Positions 9,784 through 19,155 of a stretch of DNA of 64,000 nucleotides are shown here, in pieces; position 1 is the stretch's first letter, and each line of letters opens with the position of its first letter. The notes below the pieces were generated by a model. It did no database searches and was not told the origin of the DNA. It saw only the letters and a list, made by a program, of their open reading frames with translations. Made by a program: the position numbers and the translations under genes. This stretch comes from an uncultured Lachnospiraceae bacterium (GTDB taxonomy: Bacteria; Bacillota; Clostridia; Lachnospirales; Lachnospiraceae): positions 33,230 through 97,229 of the forward strand of contig CANOKL010000010.1 in the NCBI GenBank assembly GCA_947566645.1, written 5' to 3'.

Positions 9784-11715
9784 CTAATACAGCTTCGCGC
9801 CCGCCGGGATATGGTCGTCCACTATCAAAAGATTAAGTCCTTCCCGTCCATCCTCTTCATGCACCGCGGAAATCAGCATCCCTTCTGAATCAATGCCCAT
9901 CATCTTCCTCGGCGGCAGATTTACAATGGCGATAGCCGTCTTCCCTATCAGCTCTTCCGGCTCGTAATACTCGTGAATGCCGCTTAAAATCGTGCGTTTC
10001 CGGTCTGTTCCGTCGTTCAGAGTGAACTTTAAAAGCTTCTTTGACTTCGGCACCGTTTCGCAGGCTTCAATCTTTACCGCCCTGAAATCGGACTTGGAGA
10101 ACGTCTCAAAATCTACAGATTCCTCAAAAAGCGGCTCGATTTTCACCTTTGAGAAGTCGATAACCTCTTTTACTGGTTCCGCAGCTTTCTCTTCCGCCTT
10201 TTCTTGACCTTTCTTAACGTCAGAACCACCGAGGGACTTCATAGTCGGGAAGGCGAGAACATCGCGAATTGCTGCAGCCCCTGTAAGAAGCATGCACATC
10301 CTGTCAATTCCGAACCCAATGCCTCCTGTAGGCGGCATTCCAATCTCCAGCGCATTAAGGAAATCCTCATCCGTCGTATTCGCCTCTTCATCGCCCTGGG
10401 CCAGCAGCTCTTCCTGTGCCTTAAACCGCTCCCTCTGGTCAACAGGATCGTTCAGCTCAGAATACGCATTTGCCATCTCCCAGCCGTTCATAAAGAACTC
10501 AAAGCGCTCCACATATTCCGGATTATCCGGCTTCTTCTTCGTAAGCGGAGAAATCTCAATCGGGTGATCCATAACAAACGTAGGCTGCACCAGATGTTCT
10601 TCCGCAAATTCCTCGAAGAACAGGCTCAGGATATCGCCCTTCTTATGCCGCTCCTCGAACTCAACATGATGCTCCTTCGCAAGCGCCCTCGCCTGCTCCA
10701 GCGTCTCCACTTCATTCCAGTCAACGCCCGCATATTTCTTCACGGCATCTACCATCGTAATTCTCTCAAAGGGCTTTCCGAGATCCATCTCCACGCCATT
10801 GTATGTGATCGTCGTTGTTCCAAGAACCTCCTGGGCCACATGGCGGTACAGATTCTCAGTCAGATCCATCATTCCATTATAATCCGTATAGGCCTGGTAG
10901 AGCTCCATCAGCGTAAATTCCGGATTATGCCTCGTGTCCAGACCCTCATTGCGGAACACACGCCCAATCTCATACACTCTTTCAAGTCCGCCGACAATCA
11001 GCCGCTTCAGGTATAGCTCCAGCGAGATACGAAGCTTGAAATCCTCGTCCAGTGCATTAAAATGTGTCTCGAAAGGTCTTGCCGCTGCGCCGCCTGCATT
11101 ACTTACAAGCATGGGCGTCTCCACCTCCAGAAAGTTCTGTCCGTCAAGATACCTCCTGATCGCACTGATAATCTTTGACCTTTTGATAAATGTATCCCTT
11201 ACTTCTGGATTCATAATCAGATCCACATACCTCTGGCGGTAGCGGATATCTGTATTTGTCAGGCCGTGGAACTTCTCCGGCAGGATCTGAAGACTCTTGG
11301 ACAACAGCTTCACCGAAGATGCATGGACAGAGATCTCTCCCGTCTTCGTCTTGAATACTTCGCCTTCAAGGCCTACAATATCTCCAATATCCAGTTTCTT
11401 AAAATCCTTATAGGCATCCTCTCCGATGCTGTCTCTTGCTACATAGGACTGGATATTTCCGCTCTGGTCCAGAATGTTGCAGAAAGAAGCTTTCCCCATC
11501 ACACGCTTCTGCATGACGCGTCCGGCCAGGGAAACCTGCTTTCCTTCCATCTCATCGTAATGATCCTTAATATCTGCCGCATGGCAGGTAACATCATATC
11601 GCGTAATCTCAAAAGGATTCTTGCCATTTTCCTGCAGATCCACAAGCTTCTCACGGCGCACCTTTCTCAGCTGGTTAATATCCGGTTCCTGTACGTTCTT
11701 CTTAAGCTCACCCAC
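9784..11715 (-). CDS. lysS: Lysyl-tRNA synthetase with fused C-terminal tRNA-binding domain
   Basis: Class II LysRS charges tRNA-Lys. Residues 60-165 are the OB-fold anticodon-binding domain. The catalytic core shows motif 2 ([20 protein letters not shown]) and motif 3 ([13 protein letters not shown]). At 643 residues it is about 140 longer than usual. The extra C-terminal part, about 527-643, is an EMAP/CsaA-type tRNA-binding domain ([24 protein letters not shown]) like the one at the end of many MetRS. An acidic/Lys-rich linker joins the two. It is downstream of greA with a short gap. Confidence 0.95.
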   Translation of the reverse strand: MGELKKNVQEPDINQLRKVRREKLVDLQENGKNPFEITRYDVTCHAADIKDHYDEMEGKQVSLAGRVMQKRVMGKASFCNILDQSGNIQSYVARDSIGEDAYKDFKKLDIGDIVGLEGEVFKTKTGEISVHASSVKLLSKSLQILPEKFHGLTNTDIRYRQRYVDLIMNPEVRDTFIKRSKIISAIRRYLDGQNFLEVETPMLVSNAGGAAARPFETHFNALDEDFKLRISLELYLKRLIVGGLERVYEIGRVFRNEGLDTRHNPEFTLMELYQAYTDYNGMMDLTENLYRHVAQEVLGTTTITYNGVEMDLGKPFERITMVDAVKKYAGVDWNEVETLEQARALAKEHHVEFEERHKKGDILSLFFEEFAEEHLVQPTFVMDHPIEISPLTKKKPDNPEYVERFEFFMNGWEMANAYSELNDPVDQRERFKAQEELLAQGDEEANTTDEDFLNALEIGMPPTGGIGFGIDRMCMLLTGAAAIRDVLAFPTMKSLGGSDVKKGQEKAEEKAAEPVKEVIDFSKVKIEPLFEESVDFETFSKSDFRAVKIEACETVPKSKKLLKFTLNDGTDRKRTILSGIHEYYEPEELIGKTAIAIVNLPPRKMMGIDSEGMLISAVHEEDGREGLNLLIVDDHIPAGAKLY

Positions 11716-11754
11716 TTTTTCTTCTCTCCTTTACAAAGAAACTATCTATGCAGA

Positions 11755-12237
11755 CTACATAGAGCGGCTGATGTCAAGTACCTTGTACTGCATCATTCCC
11801 GCCTGGGTCTCCACGTCCACCACGTCATTGACCATCTTGCCAATCAGCGCCTGGCCTACCGGTGATTCATTGGAGATCCTGCCCTCAAGGCTGTTCGCCT
11901 CTGTGGAGCCTACAATCCTGAATTCCATTTCCTCATCGAATGTAATGTCAAATACCTTTACTGTACAGCCTACATTTATCTTATCAAGATCAACCTCGTC
12001 TTCAACCACAACCTCCGCGTTTTTGAGGATTCCCTCAAGCTCCTCGATCCGCGCCTCAATGTCCCTCTGTTCATCCTTGGCTGCATCATACTCTGCGTTC
12101 TCAGACAAGTCTCCCTGCTCTCTCGCTTCCTTAATCTTTGCCGCAACCTCCTTGCGCTTTACTACTTTTAAATTCTCCAGTTCTTCTTCAAGTGCTTTCA
12201 AACCGGCATAAGTAAGTAATCTTTTCTTTGATTCCAT
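11755..12237 (-). CDS. greA: Transcription elongation factor GreA
   Basis: GreA rescues backtracked RNA polymerase by stimulating transcript cleavage. The 160-residue protein has the N-terminal coiled coil with its acidic tip (EQGDLSENAEYDAAKDEQ) and a C-terminal FKBP-like domain (EGRISNESPVGQALIG). I take the ATG at 12237 because AGGAAAT precedes it; an in-frame start 33 bases upstream would add residues foreign to the family. It precedes lysS by about 40 bases, a common Firmicute pairing. Confidence 0.95.
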   Translation of the reverse strand: MESKKRLLTYAGLKALEEELENLKVVKRKEVAAKIKEAREQGDLSENAEYDAAKDEQRDIEARIEELEGILKNAEVVVEDEVDLDKINVGCTVKVFDITFDEEMEFRIVGSTEANSLEGRISNESPVGQALIGKMVNDVVDVETQAGMMQYKVLDISRSM

Positions 12238-12336
12238 AAGCTTTCTATTTCCTTTCTTGAAAATATCCATCTCAGAATGGTGAGACTTTCACAATTCAAT
12301 CATTATACCTAAACCGCTCTGCGTTGTCAATATTTT

Positions 12337-13287
12337 TTACAGGGAATTCAGCAGTTCTGCAAGCTCCTCGTAGGATTCCACCTGGTTGATCCGGGCGCGG
12401 AGCCTCGCCGCTCCCTTCATCCCCTTCGTATACCACGCCACATGCTTGCGCATTTCACGGATTCCGATATAATCGCCCTTGAATTCAAGCTGCAGCCTGG
12501 CATGCCGCAGCATCATGGCACGCACCTCCTCCTGGTCAGGCTCTGGAGGAATCACGCCTGTCCTATTATATTCCAGAAGGCGGGAAAATATCCATGGATT
12601 TCCCTGGGCTCCACGCCCGATCATGACGCCGTCACAGCCCGTTTCCCGCTGCATGGCAGCCGCCTTTTCACAGGAATCCACATCGCCGTTCCCAATAACG
12701 GGAATAGATACGGCATCCTTTACCTGCCGGATGATCTCCCAGTCAGCGGCGCCAGAATAATACTGCTCTCTTGTGCGCCCGTGCACTGCCACTGCGGCTC
12801 CGCCTGCTGCTTCAATCACCTTTGCAATCTCCACTGCATTTATACTGCCATCGTGAAAGCCCTTCCGTATCTTGGCAGTAACCGGCTTATTCACTGCCTT
12901 TACTGTCTGGCTGATAATCTCGTACACTAACTTCGGGTTTTGCATAAGCGCGGAGCCTTCGCCGTTTCTGACAACCTTTGGAACCGGGCAGCCCATGTTG
13001 ATATCCAGTATCTGAAATGGAAGCTCTTCGATACGCTTTGCCTGCTCACTGATGATACCCGGATCTGAACCAAAGAGCTGGAGGGATACCGGGTACTCTT
13101 CCGGGTGAATGGCGAGAAGCGCCTTTGTGTTCTTATTTTTATACTGCAGTGCCTTGGCGCTGATCATTTCCATGCACAGAAGACCAGCCCCCTGCTCCCT
13201 GCAGAGCAGACGAAATGGCAGGTCTGTTACACCTGCCATGGGTGCAAGAATATACGGATTGTGAAGCGTAACATTTCCAATCTTCAT
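12337..13287 (-). CDS. dusB: tRNA-dihydrouridine synthase, DusB type
   Basis: This FMN enzyme reduces uridines in the tRNA D-loop. The TIM barrel begins LAPMAGVTDLPFR and carries the catalytic-loop motif DINMGCPVPKVVRNGEGSA, followed by VHGRTREQYY and IGNGDV. I prefer the ATG at 13287, which has an AAGGTG ribosome site. An in-frame ATG at 13323 would overlap coaX by 23 bases and lacks such a site. The coaX-dusB-greA-lysS order is typical of Clostridia. Confidence 0.93.
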   Translation of the reverse strand: MKIGNVTLHNPYILAPMAGVTDLPFRLLCREQGAGLLCMEMISAKALQYKNKNTKALLAIHPEEYPVSLQLFGSDPGIISEQAKRIEELPFQILDINMGCPVPKVVRNGEGSALMQNPKLVYEIISQTVKAVNKPVTAKIRKGFHDGSINAVEIAKVIEAAGGAAVAVHGRTREQYYSGAADWEIIRQVKDAVSIPVIGNGDVDSCEKAAAMQRETGCDGVMIGRGAQGNPWIFSRLLEYNRTGVIPPEPDQEEVRAMMLRHARLQLEFKGDYIGIREMRKHVAWYTKGMKGAARLRARINQVESYEELAELLNSL

Positions 13288-13300
13288 CCCTCGCACCTTC

Positions 13301-14074
13301 TTAACGCCTTCTGTTCCGCTCATAAATAATCCGAAGGCCTTTTAGCGTGAGCTGGGGATCATAGACATCAATTACATCCGTCTCCCCCGCAATAATCTTT
13401 CCAAGACCTCCGCTGGCCACGACCTTTGCATCCGTGTAGCCGGATTCCCGGCGGATCCGCTCCACGATGTATTCCGTCTGCCCGATCTGGCCAAACACGA
13501 TTCCAGCCTGCATGGAAGCAATGGTCTCGCGTCCGAGTACGGAATCCGGCTTCTTAAGCTCAACCGCCGGAAGCATCGCTGCTTCCCCCCACATAGCCTT
13601 GGCAGAGGTACGGATTCCCGGGGCAATTACCGCTGCCTCAAAAGTTCCGTCCGGTCCCACCACATCATAAGTTGTCGCCGTGCCGTAATCAATTACAATG
13701 ACCGGCCCGCCATGAAGCGTGTATGCCGCCACTGCATCCACAATCCGGTCAGCGCCCACCTGTTTTGGGTTTTCCGTCACAATACGGATTCCGGTCTTGA
13801 TGCCCGCCGATACGACAACCGGACGGATTCCAAAATATTTTATCATCGCGCTTCCAAAGGAGTGCATCACATCCGGCACAACAGATGCCACAATAGCGGC
13901 ACTGATGTCTGTGCTCAGAATGCCCTGGCGCTCCACAAGCTCTCTTATCATAACCCCGTATTCATCCGATGTCCGCGGAAGCTTAGTCATCATCCGGAAA
14001 GTTCCAAGAAGCTCCTCGCCGCGGAACACACCAAGTGTAATATTTGTATTTCCTATATCTATAACTAAAAGCAT
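13301..14074 (-). CDS. coaX: Type III pantothenate kinase
   Basis: CoaX phosphorylates pantothenate, the first step of coenzyme A synthesis. The 257-residue protein has the ASKHA-fold phosphate-1 motif DIGNTNITLGVF at its N-terminus, VGADRIVDAVAA, and VIDYGTATTYDVV for phosphate-2. Length is normal. It follows the DUF6145-like gene after five bases and leads into dusB, so co-transcription is likely. Confidence 0.95.
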   Translation of the reverse strand: MLLVIDIGNTNITLGVFRGEELLGTFRMMTKLPRTSDEYGVMIRELVERQGILSTDISAAIVASVVPDVMHSFGSAMIKYFGIRPVVVSAGIKTGIRIVTENPKQVGADRIVDAVAAYTLHGGPVIVIDYGTATTYDVVGPDGTFEAAVIAPGIRTSAKAMWGEAAMLPAVELKKPDSVLGRETIASMQAGIVFGQIGQTEYIVERIRRESGYTDAKVVASGGLGKIIAGETDVIDVYDPQLTLKGLRIIYERNRRR

Positions 14075-14079
14075 GGTTT

Positions 14080-14412
14080 CTACTCCACCTCCCCGCCTAA
14101 AAAGAATACCTTATAATAAAGCTGCAGCGCCTGCAGAAGATCCTGTTTCTCACGCTGGAGCTGCTTGATCTTCAGCCGGCTCCCAATGTCATCAAACATG
14201 GGATCAAACTCCTGGGAAGTAACCTCGAAACACAACTCCCCATCCTCCTCGTATACCAGCGTCAGGATGCCGCCAACGTCACTCACATATAATACACACA
14301 TGATCTTCAGCTCATCCTTGATAGAATCCGGGAGACTCTCAAAATCCGGATTCAGGTAGTATTTCTCCTCATAAGAATTCGCACCACATAATACAATCCT
14401 GTCCTCGTACAT
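14080..14412 (-). CDS. DUF6145-like small cytoplasmic protein
   Basis: This 110-residue acidic protein (MYEDRIVLCGANSYEEKYYL, then VLYVSDVGGILTLVYEEDG) resembles a conserved Lachnospiraceae family of unknown function that sits between birA and coaX. It has no signal peptide or membrane segment. The C-terminal third is a probable coiled coil (LKIKQLQREKQDLLQALQLY). Its GGAGG ribosome site begins within a few bases of the palindromic repeat at 14423-14460, so that hairpin could affect its translation. Confidence 0.7.
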   Translation of the reverse strand: MYEDRIVLCGANSYEEKYYLNPDFESLPDSIKDELKIMCVLYVSDVGGILTLVYEEDGELCFEVTSQEFDPMFDDIGSRLKIKQLQREKQDLLQALQLYYKVFFLGGEVE

Positions 14413-14422
14413 TACTCCTCCT

Positions 14423-14481
14423 TTGGGGACGGGGTATTTTTAAAAATACCCCGTCCCCAATTGAAAATGACCTGTCCCCTT
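14423..14481. repeat. GGGGACGGGG palindrome element, copy 1 (with tail)
   Basis: Positions 14423-14460 are a perfect 38-base palindrome, TTGGGGACGGGGTATTTTT and its reverse complement. A tail follows, TTGAAAATGACCTGTCCCC. On the transcribed minus strand the order is birA stop, tail, palindrome, ribosome site of the next gene. The tail's GGGGACAGG can also pair with a CCCC half. Confidence 0.9.
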
Positions 14482-15462
14482 TTACACATATCCATAAATT
14501 CCCCTGACAGACACCTCGCCTGCGAAGATATGCTTCTCTTCTCCTTCCGGCGTGGTCACGACCAGTTCGCCCATCTCATTGATGCCTGACGCGAATGCGC
14601 TGTATTCCCCCTTCGGTTCCAGCACGCGCACCTCCCTGCCGCAGTTTACCAGCATTCCGTTATATTTCTCCTGAAGTCCTGACAAGTCTTCTGTCTCCAT
14701 AAAGCGTTCGTAGTTCTCTTCATACCGCTCCATCACCGCTGCGACCAGTTCCGAACGGCTGATATGACAGCCGCCCTCGATCAGGAGAGAGGTTGCCCTC
14801 TCTGTTATTTCCTCTGAAAATGTCTCCTGGTTCGTATTGATTCCCACGCCTGTTACTACATAATTAATATAATCTATCTCTGCGCTCATCTCTGTGAGAA
14901 TGCCGCATATCTTCTTTTTATTCAGCACAATGTCATTGGGCCACTTGATACCGGCCTTAAGCCCGGTCAGTTCCCGCACTGCTTCTGCCACGCTCAGCGC
15001 CATCACAAGTGTAAGCATAGGTGCCTTAACGGGTTCAATAGAGGGACGCAGAAGAAGCGTCATATAAACGCACACGCCTTTCGGTGATTCCCACGACCGG
15101 CCCCGACGGCCCTTCCCAGCCACCTGCCTGTCAGCGACCACAAGGGTTCCGTGTTCACTCCCATTTTCCCCGGCAAGCTTTGCCTGGATATTCGTGGAAT
15201 CCGTTTCATCATAATAAATGACACTGCGTCCCGCCCATTTCGTCTTCACCATACTCTCAATCTCAGCCTTCGACATCACGTCGGGACTGCCCACAAGGCG
15301 GTAGCCCTTATTCCGCACCGCCTCAATCATATAGCCCTCTTTCTTCAGCTGCTCGACCGCCTTCCAGACAGCTGTCCGTGACACATGGAACTTGTCACAA
15401 AGCTGCTGCCCGGATATATAGCAGTCTTCTTCCTTTAATAAACGTAAAATCGCTGTCTTCAT
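14482..15462 (-). CDS. birA: Bifunctional biotin-protein ligase / biotin repressor BirA
   Basis: Residues 1-60 form the winged-helix DNA-binding domain (ISGQQLCDKFHVSRTAVWK). The ligase core has the biotinyl-AMP loop GKGRRGRSWESPKG and the KWPNDI motif, followed by a C-terminal SH3-like domain. At 326 residues it is a full class II BirA, which biotinylates carboxylase carrier proteins and can repress biotin genes. Its TAA stop touches the tail of a palindromic repeat. The preceding gene's repeat ends 14 bases before its ATG. Confidence 0.95.
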   Translation of the reverse strand: MKTAILRLLKEEDCYISGQQLCDKFHVSRTAVWKAVEQLKKEGYMIEAVRNKGYRLVGSPDVMSKAEIESMVKTKWAGRSVIYYDETDSTNIQAKLAGENGSEHGTLVVADRQVAGKGRRGRSWESPKGVCVYMTLLLRPSIEPVKAPMLTLVMALSVAEAVRELTGLKAGIKWPNDIVLNKKKICGILTEMSAEIDYINYVVTGVGINTNQETFSEEITERATSLLIEGGCHISRSELVAAVMERYEENYERFMETEDLSGLQEKYNGMLVNCGREVRVLEPKGEYSAFASGINEMGELVVTTPEGEEKHIFAGEVSVRGIYGYV

Positions 15463-15475
15463 GTCCTGCTCCGCT

Positions 15476-15535
15476 ATTGGGGACGGGGTAAAATTAATTT
15501 TACCCCGTCCCCAATTAAAATTGACCTGTCCCCAA
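15476..15535. repeat. GGGGACGGGG palindrome element, copy 2, containing the argF stop codon
   Basis: A perfect 40-base palindrome (15476-15515) has centre AAAATTAATTTT, followed by the tail AAAATTGACCTGTCCCC. The ornithine carbamoyltransferase frame runs through the tail, and its TAA stop is at 15515-15517, so its last residues LGTGQF come from the element. Confidence 0.9.
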
Positions 15536-17569
15536 TGTTGCTACCATGACTGCCTTAATCGTATGCAGGCGGTTTTCCGCCTCGTCGAACACGACGCTGG
15601 CATCGCTCTCGAAGACTTCCTCGGTCACTTCTTTCCCCTTCACTGCCGGCAGACAGTGCATGAAGATGGTTCCTTCCTTCCCGGTCTTCTCCATGAGTGC
15701 AGCATTGACCTGGTATGGCGTAAGGAGGCGGATACGTTCTGCCGCCTTTTCTTCCTCGCCCATGGAGGCCCACACATCCGTGTACAGCACGTCCGCGCCT
15801 TCTACGGCATTCACGTCGTCTGTCACGGTGATGGATGAGCCGGATTCTTCCGCATAGCCCCTGCACAGTCCGGTGAGTTCCTCTGTAGGCCACAGGCACT
15901 CCGGCGCGATGATCACGAAATCCACTCCCATCTTGGAGCAGCCGATCATGAGGCTGTTTGCCATATTGTTGCGGCCATCGCCAAGGTAGACGAATTTCAG
16001 TCCTTTCAGATAGCCGAAATGTTCGCGCATGGTCAGAAGGTCTGCCAGGATCTGTGTCGGGTGGTATTCGTCCGTCAGTCCGTTCCACACCGGGACTCCG
16101 CTGTATTTTGCCAGCGCCTCCACATGCTCCTGTTTAAATCCGCGGAATTCGATTCCGTCGAACATCCTTCCAAGCACCCTGGCTGTGTCTTCAATGCTTT
16201 CTTTATGTCCAAGCTGAATCTCATTTCCGGATAGATATGTGGGGATTCCTCCTTCGTCAGATGCTCCTACGGTAAATGCACAACGGGTTCTTGTTGACGG
16301 TTTTTCGAAAAGCAGTGCAATATTTTTCCCTTTCAGGCTCTCTCCGGTGATGCCCTGTTTCTTTTTTTCCTTTAAATCTGCAGCCAGGTCAAGCAGATAT
16401 AAGATCTCCTCCGGCGTGTAATCCTTCAGTGTAATAAAGCTTCTTCCCTTTAAGTTCATGTTCTGTTCCTCCCTTAATCCTGCCAGTATATGGACAAACC
16501 TCGGTAAATTCAGCCTGTCTCCTGTATTTACATATTTCTCATATACAATATCATATAATTGGTCATCTGTGTATATCTGATATTTCGGAATCTGAAATAT
16601 TTTTGCCGATGCCTCCAGCATTCCCATAAAAAGCTCCTTGTCTGAGAAGCCGAAAGGCAGCTTAAGCGTCAGGGCCGTCTCTGCCCGCTCCCGTTCCCGC
16701 ATACTGCCGAGAAACTCCGTAAAGTACGCGTCATCATGGAGCATTTCCACATAATAAATGAATCCCTCCAGCCCGTAGATCATCCTCTTGGCATCATAGT
16801 AGCCTATGGTCAGGTTCTGCCTGCTGCGTTTTCCGGAAAATTCTATAATGCTTCCAAGCTTTACCCGGGGCGACACCTCGTAGGCCGCACTCCCCTCGGG
16901 AAGCTTCACCCGGGGTTCTCTTCCAGGTCCGTAGATCCTGACCTCGATGATGTTTTCATAGCCCCGTTTCACCAGGGAATTCAGGGGCACATTGTTAATA
17001 ACGCCGCCGTCGATATACTTCTTCCCGTGAAGCCGTTCATTTTTAAACCCGATCAGGTACGCACTCGCAAGCAGGAAATCCTCCAGAAGCCCTTCCGGTA
17101 TATCCTCCACGCTCAGATCAAGCTCCTTAAAATCTGACACGGAAAATGTCAGCAGCATGAATTCAGTCCCGCACTTCCGGATCCTCTCCTCGTCAATGGT
17201 CTCATGAATCAGTTTCCGCAGGGGCGTAATGTCAATCCCGCCATCCTTCACCTTCTTCCATCCCTCGCCCAGGAATTCCTTAATGCCGGTCTCGCCGCGG
17301 AACAGGCGCTCCATCCATTCATCATCCACATCCATCACTGTGGAAAATGTCATCTTCCGCCAGATATCCTCCGCCAGGTCCACGTCTCCCATACAGACCA
17401 GCGCACCGTTCAGCGCACCTACCGATGTTCCTGCCACTGCATTTATCTTCACACCGGCTTCTTTTAGCGCCTTCCATGCACCAATCTGATATGCGCCACG
17501 GGCGCCGCCGCCGTCAAATACAAGACCATATTCCTTTGATAAATCAATCACTGGCTTCATAGCCCTCAC
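15515..17569 (-). CDS. argF: In-frame patatin-like phospholipase / ornithine carbamoyltransferase fusion
   Basis: Residues 1-370 are a patatin-like hydrolase: [13 protein letters not shown] oxyanion loop, nucleophile GTSVGALNG, and DGGV with the catalytic Asp. Residues 371-684 are a complete ornithine carbamoyltransferase: carbamoyl-phosphate motif PSTRTR, ornithine loop DVWASMG and HCLP. No stop separates them. The OTC part still has its own ATG at 16459 with AGGGAGG eight bases upstream, so separate OTC synthesis by internal initiation is likely too. The GTG start at 17569 overlaps the trmH stop; ATG at 17560 is an alternative. The last residues come from a dispersed repeat. OTC converts ornithine and carbamoyl phosphate to citrulline, or the reverse in fermentation. 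Confidence 0.85.
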   Translation of the reverse strand: MRAMKPVIDLSKEYGLVFDGGGARGAYQIGAWKALKEAGVKINAVAGTSVGALNGALVCMGDVDLAEDIWRKMTFSTVMDVDDEWMERLFRGETGIKEFLGEGWKKVKDGGIDITPLRKLIHETIDEERIRKCGTEFMLLTFSVSDFKELDLSVEDIPEGLLEDFLLASAYLIGFKNERLHGKKYIDGGVINNVPLNSLVKRGYENIIEVRIYGPGREPRVKLPEGSAAYEVSPRVKLGSIIEFSGKRSRQNLTIGYYDAKRMIYGLEGFIYYVEMLHDDAYFTEFLGSMRERERAETALTLKLPFGFSDKELFMGMLEASAKIFQIPKYQIYTDDQLYDIVYEKYVNTGDRLNLPRFVHILAGLREEQNMNLKGRSFITLKDYTPEEILYLLDLAADLKEKKKQGITGESLKGKNIALLFEKPSTRTRCAFTVGASDEGGIPTYLSGNEIQLGHKESIEDTARVLGRMFDGIEFRGFKQEHVEALAKYSGVPVWNGLTDEYHPTQILADLLTMREHFGYLKGLKFVYLGDGRNNMANSLMIGCSKMGVDFVIIAPECLWPTEELTGLCRGYAEESGSSITVTDDVNAVEGADVLYTDVWASMGEEEKAAERIRLLTPYQVNAALMEKTGKEGTIFMHCLPAVKGKEVTEEVFESDASVVFDEAENRLHTIKAVMVATLGTGQF
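16457..16474 (-). promoter_or_regulatory. Internal ribosome binding site and ATG for the OTC half of the fusion
   Basis: AGGGAGG (16468-16474) lies eight bases before the ATG at 16457-16459, inside the continuous fusion frame at residue 371. Such a strong, well-spaced site inside a coding frame marks the ancestral argF start and could yield a free 314-residue OTC. Confidence 0.75.
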
Positions 17570-18360
17570 TGCCTCCTCTGCCTTGCCGCTTCGAACATAA
17601 GGACCGATGCCGCCGCCGCTGCGTTCAGTGACTCCACCTGGCCCTTCATGGGAATGCGGATATAGGTTTCTGCCCGCTTAAGCGTCTCCTCCCTGAGCCC
17701 GCTTCCTTCATTTCCAATTAAAAATGCACAGGGCTTCCTGTAATCCTCCTGATCGTAATCTCTCTTCCCGTCAAGATGCGCCGCATAGGTATGGACCCCG
17801 GCCCTGCGCATCTGGTCAACTGCTGCCGGAAGCTCCTTCACATAACAGAACGGCATCCGGTAAATGGAGCCCATCGTTGAGCGGATTGTCTTCGGATTGT
17901 AGATATCCGCGCAGTCCCGGCTTAAGATCACTCCTGTCACCCCGGCGCCTTCTGCCGTGCGGAGCATGGTTCCCACATTTCCCGGATCCTGCAGATTATC
18001 CAGCACCAGAAGAAACGGAGCCCCGCCCCCCAGCATCCCGGCAAGGTCATGCTCTTTACGTTCTACAACACACAGAACCCCCTGGGGCGTCTTCGTATCT
18101 GACACATGCTCATACACATGATCGGACAGAAGCACCCGGCCTGCGCGGCTCCCTTCAAGAACCCGCTCCGCCAGTGCTCTCTCCTTCCGGTAAAATGTCT
18201 CTGACATCCATACTTCTTTCAGCCTCTCCCCCGGAACCTCCCGGAACATGCGGATTCCCTCCGCAAGAAATACATTCTCTTCTTCTCTTTCTTTTTTCTT
18301 CTTCTGAAGGCTTACGAGATGCCTCACCCTCCCGTTTGCCGTACTTGTAATCGTAATCAT
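17566..18360 (-). CDS. TrmH/SpoU-family RNA 2'-O-methyltransferase
   Basis: The SPOUT knot motifs are clear: [19 protein letters not shown] (motif 1), [10 protein letters not shown] (motif 2) and [20 protein letters not shown] (motif 3), preceded by an N-terminal substrate-binding domain. I choose the ATG at 18360 (GAGAGG upstream), giving 264 residues. The protein methylates rRNA or tRNA ribose; which nucleotide cannot be read from sequence. It is the first gene of the trmH to lysS run. Confidence 0.9.
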   Translation of the reverse strand: MITITSTANGRVRHLVSLQKKKKEREEENVFLAEGIRMFREVPGERLKEVWMSETFYRKERALAERVLEGSRAGRVLLSDHVYEHVSDTKTPQGVLCVVERKEHDLAGMLGGGAPFLLVLDNLQDPGNVGTMLRTAEGAGVTGVILSRDCADIYNPKTIRSTMGSIYRMPFCYVKELPAAVDQMRRAGVHTYAAHLDGKRDYDQEDYRKPCAFLIGNEGSGLREETLKRAETYIRIPMKGQVESLNAAAAASVLMFEAARQRRQ

Positions 18361-18383
18361 AATCCTCTCCCTGAATACCACAG

Positions 18384-18555
18384 ACTAGTACAGCATTGCA
18401 TAATTAACAGTGAATAATGCGCTTGATCTCTGCGTCAGATGTGCGGCTACAATCCGACGGCGTAGCGGGCTACGTCTAGGATTGGAGACGTGCATCTGGC
18501 ACAGATAGCGAGTGCAGAATTCACTGGTAATTACGCAAGGCTGTACTAGTACAGC
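18384..18555. repeat. Large imperfect palindrome of about 168 bases
   Basis: The two halves are reverse complements over roughly 80 bases each at about 80% match. The left half starts ACTAGTACAGCATTGC and the right half ends GCAAGGCTGTACTAGT; CAGATGTGCGGCTACAATCC pairs with GGATTGGAGACGTGCATCTG. It would fold into one long stem with a small apex near 18468. Its right end shares GTACAGCTTTGCATTAA exactly with 41539-41555, so it belongs to a dispersed family. It fills the space between the trmH start and the HEPN stop. Confidence 0.85.
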
Positions 18556-18561
18556 TTTGCA

Positions 18562-18831
18562 TTAATCTTGAAGTAATAGCTCAACTTTATCCCGCAGCAG
18601 ATAAAATTTATCAATATATACATCCACAATCCTTCTACAATGCTGTTTTATAATCTCCCCGTCATAATCATGTGCCAGGCTGTTCCTCACCTTCAGCATC
18701 TCCATCCACACCTCACCGCATATGATCTCTGCCTGATAAGACTTCCTAAGAACCTCTCTGGGCGAGATATCCCGCTCCTTCGCCTCGCTTAAGGCATCCA
18801 GTGACTTTTGAAAGGATTCATATCTTCTCAT
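18562..18831 (-). CDS. HEPN-type protein of a HEPN/MNT module, internally shortened
   Basis: The N-terminus (MRRYESFQKSLDALSEAKER) and the C-terminal half (SPREVLRKSYQAEI, VWMEMLKVRNSLAHDYDG) match HI0074-type nucleotidyltransferase-partner proteins. The RNSLAH stretch is the R-x4-H HEPN RNase motif. Between them the usual segment of about 35 residues with the FxxxFxLxWK helix is missing, and the protein is only 89 residues against the usual 130. The reading frame is kept, so this is an in-frame internal deletion, probably harmful to the fold. It overlaps the MNT gene. ATG at 18846 is an alternative start. Confidence 0.7.
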   Translation of the reverse strand: MRRYESFQKSLDALSEAKERDISPREVLRKSYQAEIICGEVWMEMLKVRNSLAHDYDGEIIKQHCRRIVDVYIDKFYLLRDKVELLLQD

Positions 18832-19099
18832 AAATTTTCCGTCCATATTGTGCAATATCCTCCTTCAGCAGCGTATTTCCACATGTATCCAGATCCACCA
18901 CATCCACGGTATATAATGTGGGCAGCTCTTCGATCTCCTCCACAAGGCCGTCAAAATCCTCCGCACCAGATACCGCAATGTCAATATCACTTCGCTCCCT
19001 CGCCGTCCCCTTTGCCCTTGAACCAAATAAAATCACCTGCTTTGCAGAATGCTTCCTGCAGAGCTCTGTCACTTCCAGGATTATTTCCTCTACTCTCAT
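18818..19099 (-). CDS. MNT-type minimal nucleotidyltransferase (antitoxin of HEPN/MNT module)
   Basis: The 93-residue protein has the nucleotidyltransferase signature FGSRAKGTARERSDIDIAV, the GSx10DxD motif, and a further acidic strand VDVVDLD. In HEPN/MNT modules the MNT protein adenylylates and silences the HEPN RNase. ATG at 19099 follows AAGGTGGGG. It overlaps its HEPN partner by 14 bases. Confidence 0.82.
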   Translation of the reverse strand: MRVEEIILEVTELCRKHSAKQVILFGSRAKGTARERSDIDIAVSGAEDFDGLVEEIEELPTLYTVDVVDLDTCGNTLLKEDIAQYGRKIYEKI

Positions 19100-19155
19100 A
19101 AGCCCCACCTTTTTAGCTTTACTTTATCATGATGCTACAGGGCTGTCAATGGTCA

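Noticed and set aside
10204..11016. Long plus-strand open frame opposite lysS
   Set aside because: It lies fully within lysS, is rich in Arg, His and Leu as antisense frames are, has no ribosome site and no family features.
14423..14460. G-quadruplex formed by GGGGACGGGG
   Set aside because: Each strand has only two adjacent G runs and a perfect self-complement, so a hairpin is far more likely.
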